Origin: Bacteroidales bacterium UBA6346
GTDB taxonomy: Bacteria; Bacteroidota; Bacteroidia; Bacteroidales; UBA932
Assembly (NCBI GenBank): GCA_002438905.1
Contig: DJSA01000047.1
Location: forward strand, 1-5,078
Length of the DNA stretch: 5,078 nucleotides
Direction of reading: 5' to 3'
Both the position numbers and the translations under genes were made by a program. The notes beneath the pieces were generated by a model. That model saw only the letters and a list, made by a program, of their open reading frames with translations, did no database searches and was not told the DNA's origin. This document shows, in pieces, positions 1 through 4,483 of the stretch (position 1 is the first letter of the stretch; the number at the start of each line of letters is the position of its first letter).

Positions 1-19
1 TTTTAACGAAGTATTGTAA

Positions 20-182
20 AATTACACATAGCAAAATAGTTTTATAGGCCGCAGACTCCGGAACTGGCCAGGTTCAAGCAAAAAGAAAGTGTGGAGTCTT
101 CGGTTCATCCGGATAGAGGCTCTGGTAAGCCCAAGAACAGATAAACGACGCAATACCCCACACCCGTATATGCAATTACCTG
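20..182 (-). ncRNA. Candidate structured RNA (6S-like / Bacteroidales-1-type, or a structured leader)
   Basis: Read on the minus strand, this stretch folds into several nested helices (+ strand positions given). A closing stem pairs 169-177 with 20-30 around a small internal loop. A 9-bp helix pairs 155-163 with 89-97. Inside it, 135-141 pairs with 100-106 (one mismatch), and a hairpin pairs 128-132 with 117-121 around a 6-nt loop. A 3' hairpin pairs GAAC 61-64 with GTTC 72-75. In two helices a pair that is A.C on the + strand (95/157 and 117/132) becomes G.U on the minus strand, which favours minus-strand transcription. Segment 93-99 could instead pair perfectly with 53-59, giving a mutually exclusive fold. 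The size (about 160 nt) and rod-like pairing fit 6S-type RNA, and the Bacteroidales-1 RNA is a family of this order. That assignment is from memory and not proven. I see no clear terminator with a U-run, so a leader of a gene left of the window is possible. Confidence 0.45.
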
Positions 183-316
183 ACGATAATTTACAGTGAT
201 ACAAGGTGATGAGTGTCGCAGCCAATCCCTGTTCTTTTGAAATTTACCAGATTCCTATCCAAGGATAAAAGCCAAACACTTTCATCAATATGTCCGTCAC
301 CTTGCGATGACAGGGG

Positions 317-324
317 CAAAGATA
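317..324 (-). promoter_or_regulatory. Candidate leftward promoter, -7 box TATCTTTG
   Basis: The minus strand reads TATCTTTG here, an exact match to the Bacteroidota -7 consensus TAnnTTTG and identical to the box before exbB. No TTTG or TTG stands at the expected distance of about 19-21 nt upstream, so only half of the promoter is visible. Transcription would begin near 305-312 and run left through the candidate structured RNA, leaving a leader of roughly 125 nt before it. Confidence 0.4.
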
Positions 325-549
325 GAAAATGTTTTTCGTTTTACGGGGCATTGCGCATTACAAAGTACGCTATAATCAGAACAATAAAGGCAATCTTCTC
401 CGCTTCAAACTACCTTCAAAAAGTTAATCGACGGAATCAGTCCTTCACGACTCTGCTGAAGGATAGTATGAAATCCAAAAGTGTGGAGCCGATATTCGAT
501 TGGTCTGTATCTGTTTGGCATAGCCCGCCAATCCAAAAATTACATCAAC

Positions 550-571
550 TTTTAGGATTATAATCCCAAAA
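550..571. promoter_or_regulatory. 22-bp dyad, possible operator
   Basis: The centre, 555-566, is the perfect 12-bp palindrome GGATTATAATCC. It is flanked by TTTT (550-553) and AAAA (568-571), so 10 of 11 symmetric pairs match; only A554/C567 breaks the symmetry. Perfect symmetry with no loop is more typical of a DNA site for a dimeric regulator than of an RNA hairpin. It lies about 118 bp upstream of the exbB -7 box. It does not match the classical Fur box. The regulator is unknown. Confidence 0.3.
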
Positions 572-683
572 TTCACATAAATGCAACGTCGAGCAGACCG
601 CAATCGTCACTCCCGATAACTGGACTGAATGGCTGCTGTGATGTGATGCGTAAATTTCATCGGCGGTATTCGGAGAATTTTTG

Positions 684-691
684 TATCTTTG
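684..691 (+). promoter_or_regulatory. exbB promoter, -7 box TATCTTTG
   Basis: TATCTTTG matches the Bacteroidota primary-sigma -7 consensus TAnnTTTG exactly. A transcript would start near 696-700, giving an AT-rich leader of about 36-39 nt before the ATG at 735. The -33 element is weak: no clear TTTG lies at the usual spacing. Two near-identical copies of ATTCGGA(GA)ATTTTTG, at 668-683 and 698-711, flank the box with a 30-bp offset. Confidence 0.6.
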
Positions 692-734
692 CAGGTTATT
701 CGGAATTTTTGGGAAAATTTAAAATTTAAGGGAT

Positions 735-1451
735 ATGTCATTAAGCTTACTTCAGAGCATTGCGGACACGGCGGCGACGGTTTCGGAGATTGTTCCGGCT
801 CCGGTGCAGCAGGAGGTGAAGATGTCTTATTTTGAGCTGGCCAAGGCCGGCGGATGGCTGATGATTGTGCTGCTTCTGCTCTCGGTCGTGGCGGTGTACA
901 TCTTCGCGAGCAAATGGTGGATGATTCACAAGGCCGGAAAGGTGGAGAAGAATTTCATGAATGAAATCAGGGATCTCATACATGAGGGAAAGATAAAGTC
1001 GGCGGTGTCGCTGTGCCAGAAATATGACACTCCGTCCGCAAGGCTTGTCGAGAAGGGCATCGAGAGAATCGGAAGGCCGCTTCAGGACATACAGACTGCC
1101 GTCGAGAACATGGGCAGCGTCGAGGTGGCAAGGCTTGAGAAGGGACTTCCTATGTTGGCGACAATCGCCGGCGGCGCCCCTATGATCGGATTCCTCGGAA
1201 CGGTGACTGGTATGATACGGGCGTTCTTCAACATGTCCACCGCAGGCAGCAACATCGACATATCGCTGCTCGCCGGAGGCATCTACGAGGCGATGGTAAC
1301 AACTGTCGGTGGTCTTGTCGTTGGAATTCTTGCATATTTCGCATACAACTACCTCACCTCCCAGATTTCGGATCTCGTGTTCAAGATGGAGTCCGTGACA
1401 ATAGACTTCATGGATCTGCTGCACGAGCCTGCGGAGAACGGAAAGGAATAG
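735..1451 (+). CDS. exbB: ExbB, proton channel subunit of the TonB motor (MotA/TolQ/ExbB family)
   Basis: ExbB forms the pentameric inner-membrane ring that, with ExbD, converts the proton gradient into work on TonB. The 238-residue product has three membrane segments at about 41-59, 140-163 and 186-206, with a cytoplasmic domain between the first two, as in the family. The signature GFLGTVTGM lies at 152-160 and EAMVTTVGGL at 185-194. T156, E185 and T190 correspond to the E. coli channel residues T148, E176 and T181. The ATG at 735 follows an A/T-rich leader and a good promoter. A second in-frame ATG at 822 (Met30) sits 5 nt behind AGGAGG (811-816), so a 209-residue form is possible without loss of any membrane segment. 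exbD follows after 27 bp, so the two are almost certainly co-transcribed. TolQ is an alternative name for the family, but the adjacent tonB favours ExbB. Confidence 0.93.
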   Translation: MSLSLLQSIADTAATVSEIVPAPVQQEVKMSYFELAKAGGWLMIVLLLLSVVAVYIFASKWWMIHKAGKVEKNFMNEIRDLIHEGKIKSAVSLCQKYDTPSARLVEKGIERIGRPLQDIQTAVENMGSVEVARLEKGLPMLATIAGGAPMIGFLGTVTGMIRAFFNMSTAGSNIDISLLAGGIYEAMVTTVGGLVVGILAYFAYNYLTSQISDLVFKMESVTIDFMDLLHEPAENGKE

Positions 1452-1478
1452 TACTTTGAAATTCAGGAATTTAGAGAT

Positions 1479-1889
1479 ATGGCGATAAGAAGGACAACAA
1501 AGGTGGACTCGGGATTCTCGATGTCATCGATGACTGACATCGTGTTCCTGCTGCTCATATTCTTCCTGGTCACGTCAACGCTCATAAACCCCAACGCTCT
1601 GAAGCTTCTGCTGCCTAAGAGCACCGGGCAGGTGTCGGCAAAGGCAACGGTGAGCGTGTCGATTGCAGATCATGGGAATGGAGTCTATACCTATCATATA
1701 AACGGGGACAAGCAACCGGTGCCGTTCAATGAGGTGGAGGACGACCTGATTGACCTGCTTCAGGGAGAGGAGGATCCGACGTTCTCGATTTATGCGGACG
1801 AGACGGTTCCGATTAAGGAGGTGGTGCAGGTGATGAACATTGCGAAGAGAAACCATTATAAAGTGATAATGGCTACAAGTCCAGAGTAA
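1479..1889 (+). CDS. exbD: ExbD, biopolymer transport subunit of the TonB motor
   Basis: ExbD is the single-span partner that sits inside the ExbB ring and carries the proton-binding aspartate. The 136-residue product has a short basic cytoplasmic tail (MAIRRTTK), the motif SSMTDIVFLLLIFFLV at 16-31 with D20 matching the essential D25 of E. coli ExbD, one membrane helix at about 21-36, and a periplasmic domain of about 100 residues. That domain has the usual pattern of a beta strand, 'SIYADETVPIKEVVQVMNIA' (103-122) and a final 'KVIMATSPE' strand. Length and layout are normal for the family. There is no Shine-Dalgarno sequence before the ATG; 'TTTAGAGAT' precedes it. Many Bacteroidota loci carry two exbD copies in a row; here only one is present before tonB. 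The next gene begins 200 bp later, beyond a palindromic element, so exbB-exbD may form their own transcript. Confidence 0.92.
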   Translation: MAIRRTTKVDSGFSMSSMTDIVFLLLIFFLVTSTLINPNALKLLLPKSTGQVSAKATVSVSIADHGNGVYTYHINGDKQPVPFNEVEDDLIDLLQGEEDPTFSIYADETVPIKEVVQVMNIAKRNHYKVIMATSPE

Positions 1890-1911
1890 ATGTAAAATTC
1901 CATTAAAGGGC

Positions 1912-1994
1912 CATCTGCTGCGTTGCGCTCAACTTTATAATCCTCACAACCGGGAGGTTGCTCCGGTTATAAAGTCTCTTGCGCCTTGCATCTG
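1912..1994. repeat. Palindromic intergenic element between exbD and tonB
   Basis: A compact dyad centred near 1953. The outer arms ACTTTATAA (1932-1940) and TTATAAAGT (1967-1975) are perfect inverted repeats. Between them, CAACC (1947-1951) and GGTTG (1956-1960) form a 5-bp hairpin with a GGGA loop, and AACCGG (1948-1953) pairs alternatively with CCGGTT (1963-1968). CATCTG (1912-1917 and 1989-1994) bounds the element as a direct repeat, and TTGCGC recurs inside both flanks (1923-1928 and 1979-1984). This organisation resembles REP/BIME-type dispersed repeats. Multi-copy status cannot be seen from one window. There is no downstream U-run, so it is not a standard intrinsic terminator, though it could protect the 3' end of exbBD mRNA. 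Confidence 0.5.
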
Positions 1995-2015
1995 AATCTG
2001 ACACCTTTATTCAAT

Positions 2016-2063
2016 TTTACTGAAACAGAAGTCAGTGAAACAAGATTTACTAAAACAGATCCT
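2016..2063. repeat. Three direct repeats with 15-bp period upstream of tonB
   Basis: ACTGAAACAGA (2019), AGTGAAACAAG (2034) and ACTAAAACAGA (2049) start exactly 15 bp apart. Copies 1 and 3, taken with their preceding TTT (2016-2029 and 2046-2059), match at 13 of 14 bases. The last copy ends 27-30 bp before the tonB ATG. Such phased repeats can be sites for a regulator or a small tandem duplication. No TAnnTTTG box is visible in the 200-bp gap, so how they relate to a tonB promoter is unclear. Confidence 0.45.
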
Positions 2064-2089
2064 GCCAAGATAGGAAATGTAATTATATA

Positions 2090-2923
2090 ATGGAAGAGTA
2101 CAAACAGGATAGGGAGAGGCAGAGGAAGCTGTCGCGGGCGGCCGGGATAGGGCTGACTGTGGCGGTGCATGCCGTAGCGTTGTCCTGCGCGTGCTTTGCC
2201 GGAATGACCTATCTGGATCCGCCGCCTCCGGAGAGGGAGGAGATACTGATTGACTTCGACGACGCGGAGACAGAGAAGGTGAAGCCTGAGAGAAGATGGA
2301 GCCGGACGCGGGTGAAGTCTCCGAAGCCGGACAGGACAAGGCCGGACGAGCTTGTTAAGATGTCAAAGGCTCAGATGGAGGGGACGAAACAGAACGTTGC
2401 GCAGGAGGCGACTGTAGGACCGGACGGTGATGTTGAGGTGAATGAGCCGAAGCGCGAGAAGGAGATAAACCGCAGGGCGCTGTTCCATGCCGCCGACAAC
2501 CCCGAAGCGAAAGATACGCTCGCGCCGCAGACCGCGCGCACGGCAAGCGACGAATTGGAGACAGGGCACGCGAGCGGAAATGTGGAACGCGGGAAAGTTT
2601 CAGGCGAGCCGAACGCAAGGCTTGAGGGGCGCAGCGTCGTGGGGCATCTTGCACGGCCTGCCTACAACATACAGAAGGAAGGCACGGTCGTTGTTGAAAT
2701 ATGGGTTGATCAGAACGGGAAGGTCACTGAAGCGAGAGTGCCCGGAGACGGAACTACCGTCACGGACAAGACTCTGTGGAACGCGGCACGGAACGCGGCG
2801 ATGTCCGCGAAGTTCTCGAAGACGACGGATGTGACGAAGACGATGGATGTGACGAAGACGACGGATGTGACGAAGATGAAACAGTACGGGACGATTACAT
2901 ATATATTCAAACTGACAAAATAG
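2090..2923 (+). CDS. tonB: TonB, energy transducer with an 18-bp tandem repeat in the C-terminal domain
   Basis: TonB spans the periplasm and passes energy from ExbB-ExbD to outer-membrane TonB-dependent transporters. The 277-residue product has a basic cytoplasmic tail (1-16), one membrane anchor at about 17-41 including the histidine H27 (a His in the TonB anchor is typical), then PPPP at 44-47 and a long charged, partly basic linker (about 48-180) that is less proline-rich than in enterics. The C-terminal domain (about 180-277) shows LARPAYNIQKEGTVVVEIWV (187-206), VDQNGKVTEARV (206-217), a helix NAARNAAMSAKF (231-242) and the last strand YGTITYIFKL (266-275). Just before that strand, residues 244-262 are KTTDVTK-KTMDVTK-type repeats from three 18-bp units. 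The frame before the ATG is open back to 2054 with no other start, so 2090 is the start. No Shine-Dalgarno sequence is seen. Confidence 0.92.
   Translation: MEEYKQDRERQRKLSRAAGIGLTVAVHAVALSCACFAGMTYLDPPPPEREEILIDFDDAETEKVKPERRWSRTRVKSPKPDRTRPDELVKMSKAQMEGTKQNVAQEATVGPDGDVEVNEPKREKEINRRALFHAADNPEAKDTLAPQTARTASDELETGHASGNVERGKVSGEPNARLEGRSVVGHLARPAYNIQKEGTVVVEIWVDQNGKVTEARVPGDGTTVTDKTLWNAARNAAMSAKFSKTTDVTKTMDVTKTTDVTKMKQYGTITYIFKLTK
2821..2874 (+). repeat. 18-bp minisatellite, three units, in tonB
   Basis: Units at 2821-2838, 2839-2856 and 2857-2874 read GACGAYGGATGTGACGAA. The second differs from the first by a single base (C to T), and the first and third are identical. Each encodes six residues of the pattern T-(T/M)-D-V-T-K. 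Because 18 is a multiple of three, copy-number change keeps the frame. Near identity of the units suggests recent slippage or duplication. Confidence 0.9.
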
Positions 2924-2951
2924 TCCCGACATACGATAAAATAATGGAACA

Positions 2952-2981
2952 TTGACAGACTGACGCGAGTCAGAGTATAAA
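2952..2981 (+). promoter_or_regulatory. Candidate promoter for the pseudouridine synthase-era pair
   Basis: TTGACA (2952-2957) and TATAAA (2976-2981) are 18 bp apart, close to an E. coli-type sigma-70 promoter. Overlapping it is TAAATTTT (2978-2985), 7 of 8 to the Bacteroidota -7 consensus, with the TTG as a possible -33 element. The spacer contains the hairpin CTGAC-GCGA-GTCAG (2960-2973). The gap between tonB and the next gene is 85 bp, which leaves room for a promoter. It could also be read through from tonB. Confidence 0.4.
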
Positions 2982-3008
2982 TTTTTAAACGCCGGAAGGC
3001 ACAAAGTA

Positions 3009-4481
3009 ATGGAGTACAACGAAAAGAGTGGCAGCGACCACAGCAGCGAAGGCCGTAGGGAGTACGGTAGCAACGATTCAAGACCTTACAGGTCAGGTTC
3101 AGAAAACGGCGGGAGACGCCGCATCATCACAAGAAAAAGGGATGACCATCCTTATATGACATCATCCGACACACCATCATCCTTCGGGGAAAGAAGGGAA
3201 CGCCGTCCTTATGGCGAGAACCGCAAGCCATACGGCGAGAAAAAGAACTTCGGTGACAGGCCGGCAAGACCGTACCGTTCATCAGAAGGCGGAGAAAACG
3301 GAGAAAGGAACGAGCGCAGGCCATATGGTGACAGGCCGTCATTCGGAGGCAACAGACGCCCATACGGAGATAGAAAGCCATCCTTCGGAGGAAGGCCGGA
3401 CGGCGAAAGAAGGCCTTACCGCCAGTCATCAGAGGGAGAGGGCAACTACGGAGAACGCCGTTCTTACGGGGACAGGAAACCATCCTTTGGAGGCGACAGG
3501 CCAGCAGGAGAGCACCGCAGCTTCGGCGAGGGAAGAAAGCCTTCGTTCGGCGGCGACAGGAAACCTGGATTCAAGAAGGCCGCGCTGGGAGGAAAGCTCG
3601 GATTCGGAGGAAAGCCGGGAGCAAAGGGCGGCAAGAAGCGTCCCGCACCTAAACCAATGTTCCGCGCCGAGGACGAGAGCGGAATCGGACAGATGATTGA
3701 CAGGAGAAAGGCATTCGAGAACGAGAGGCTGTCAGACAACGACAATGTGGCTATTCCTTTCAAGGAGGAGTGCCGTCTGAACAAGTACATCGCCAATTCC
3801 GGAATATGCTCAAGGCGCGAGGCCGACAACTTCATTCTCGCCGGCTGCGTGACGGTCAACGGCAACGTCGTCACCGAACTTGGGACTAAAATCAACGTCA
3901 TCAAGGACGACGTCCGCTTCAACGGTGAAAGGCTTCACGGAGAGGAGAAGGTTTATATCGTCATGAACAAGCCTAAGGGCTTCGTGACCACGACTTCCGA
4001 CCCGCACGCGGAGAAGACAGTGATGGAGTTGCTGAAGAAATGCTCTGCAAGGGTGTTCCCTGTGGGACGTCTCGACAAGAACACCACCGGAGTGCTCATG
4101 TTCACCAACGATGGCGAGATTGCCGAAAGGCTAACCCACCCGGCATATGACAAGAAGAAAATCTATCAGGTATCGCTTGACAAGGACCTCACGCAGGAAG
4201 ACTATGACAAGATTCTCTCCGGTGTGACGCTCTCTGACGGGGAGGTTGCGGCAGATGCGCTGTCATACATCGAGGATAACGACCACCGCAAGATCGGAAT
4301 CGAGATCCACTCCGGCAAGAACCGTATCGTCCGCCGCATCTTCGAGTCTCTCGGCTACGACGTAAAGGCTCTCGACAGGGTCTATTTCGCGGGACTTACC
4401 AAGAAGAACCTCAAGAGGGGCGAGTGGAGATACCTCACTGAGGGTGAGGTCAACATCCTCAAGATGGGCGCGTACATTTAG
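3009..4481 (+). CDS. rluB: rRNA pseudouridine synthase, RluB/RsuA family, with long Arg/Gly-rich N-terminal extension
   Basis: Enzymes of this family isomerise a specific uridine in rRNA to pseudouridine; E. coli RluB acts on 23S rRNA U2605. The 490-residue protein has three parts. Residues 1-218 are a low-complexity Arg/Gly/Pro/Tyr/Ser region with repeats such as RRPYGDRPSFGG (103-114), RRPYGDRKPSFGG (117-128 region) and RKPSFGGDR (156-164, 177-184 region). An S4 RNA-binding domain spans about 254-305 (RLNKYIANSGICSRREAD). The catalytic domain spans about 314-480, with GRLDKNTTGVLM at 353-364; D356 is the catalytic aspartate. KNRIVRRIFESLGY (437-450) is the other family hallmark. RluB and related enzymes are usually about 240-300 residues, so the extra length is the N-terminal tail. 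GGAAGG (2994-2999) precedes the ATG by 9 nt. Met50 is a possible internal start, but the repeats before and after it are alike, so the longer form is preferred. era starts 2 bp after the stop. The choice of RluB within the family is by similarity of motifs, less certain than the family itself. Confidence 0.9.
   Translation: MEYNEKSGSDHSSEGRREYGSNDSRPYRSGSENGGRRRIITRKRDDHPYMTSSDTPSSFGERRERRPYGENRKPYGEKKNFGDRPARPYRSSEGGENGERNERRPYGDRPSFGGNRRPYGDRKPSFGGRPDGERRPYRQSSEGEGNYGERRSYGDRKPSFGGDRPAGEHRSFGEGRKPSFGGDRKPGFKKAALGGKLGFGGKPGAKGGKKRPAPKPMFRAEDESGIGQMIDRRKAFENERLSDNDNVAIPFKEECRLNKYIANSGICSRREADNFILAGCVTVNGNVVTELGTKINVIKDDVRFNGERLHGEEKVYIVMNKPKGFVTTTSDPHAEKTVMELLKKCSARVFPVGRLDKNTTGVLMFTNDGEIAERLTHPAYDKKKIYQVSLDKDLTQEDYDKILSGVTLSDGEVAADALSYIEDNDHRKIGIEIHSGKNRIVRRIFESLGYDVKALDRVYFAGLTKKNLKRGEWRYLTEGEVNILKMGAYI
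3198..3570 (+). repeat. Degenerate RPYG(D/E) / KPSFGG coding repeats
   Basis: Roughly seven imperfect copies of R-(R/K)-(P/S)-Y-G-(D/E), several followed by R-(K)-P-S-F-G-G, occur at residues 64-185 of the pseudouridine synthase. The codons of equivalent positions differ between copies (for example TCCTTCGGAGG, TCCTTTGGAGG and TCGTTCGGCGG for SFGG), so the pattern is kept at protein level more than at DNA level. It resembles RGG/FG-type disordered RNA-binding tails. Confidence 0.75.
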
Positions 4482-4483
4482 AA

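Larger units (their letters stand above)
183..683. other. Gene-free intergenic region
   Basis: About 500 bp, visibly more AT-rich than the genes to the right, with no reading frame that resembles a known protein. A frame of 116 codons at 213-563 (+) has no recognisable motif and no ribosome-binding context, so it is treated as chance. Contents that can be pointed to are a minus-strand -7 box at 317-324 and a dyad at 550-571. The left part probably serves a leftward transcript and the right part the control of exbB, so the region behaves as a divergent intergenic spacer. Confidence 0.5.

Noticed and set aside
71..79. tRNA T-arm-like GGTTCAAGC on the + strand
   Set aside because: No acceptor, D or anticodon arm fits around it; the bases are explained by the hairpin 61-75.
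22..225. Open frame of 67 codons on the minus strand
   Set aside because: It overlaps the whole candidate structured RNA, whose base pairing explains the sequence better than coding does; no known protein resembles the translation.
213..563. Open frame of 116 codons on the + strand in the upstream spacer
   Set aside because: No recognisable motif, irregular composition, no promoter or ribosome-binding context, and it contains the dyad at 550-571; it reads as chance.
550..571. Fur box controlling the TonB motor genes
   Set aside because: The dyad GGATTATAATCC does not match the GATAATGATAATCATTATC pattern in its hexamer units; iron control remains possible but is not shown.
747..1424. Long antisense frame of 225 codons opposite exbB
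   Set aside because: The translation is rich in His, Arg and Leu with no domain, and ExbB on the other strand is unambiguous; it is a shadow of codon bias.
1932..1980. Intrinsic terminator for exbBD
   Set aside because: The outer stem is AT-rich with a large interrupted interior, and no run of T follows on the + strand (CTCTTGCGCC comes next).
2821..2874. CRISPR-like array
   Set aside because: The 18-bp units are directly abutting with no spacers, and they are in frame inside tonB.
2960..2985. Terminator after tonB
   Set aside because: The CTGAC/GTCAG stem has only 5 bp, and the T-run begins 8 nt later (2982-2986) after an A-rich stretch; a promoter reading is at least as good.
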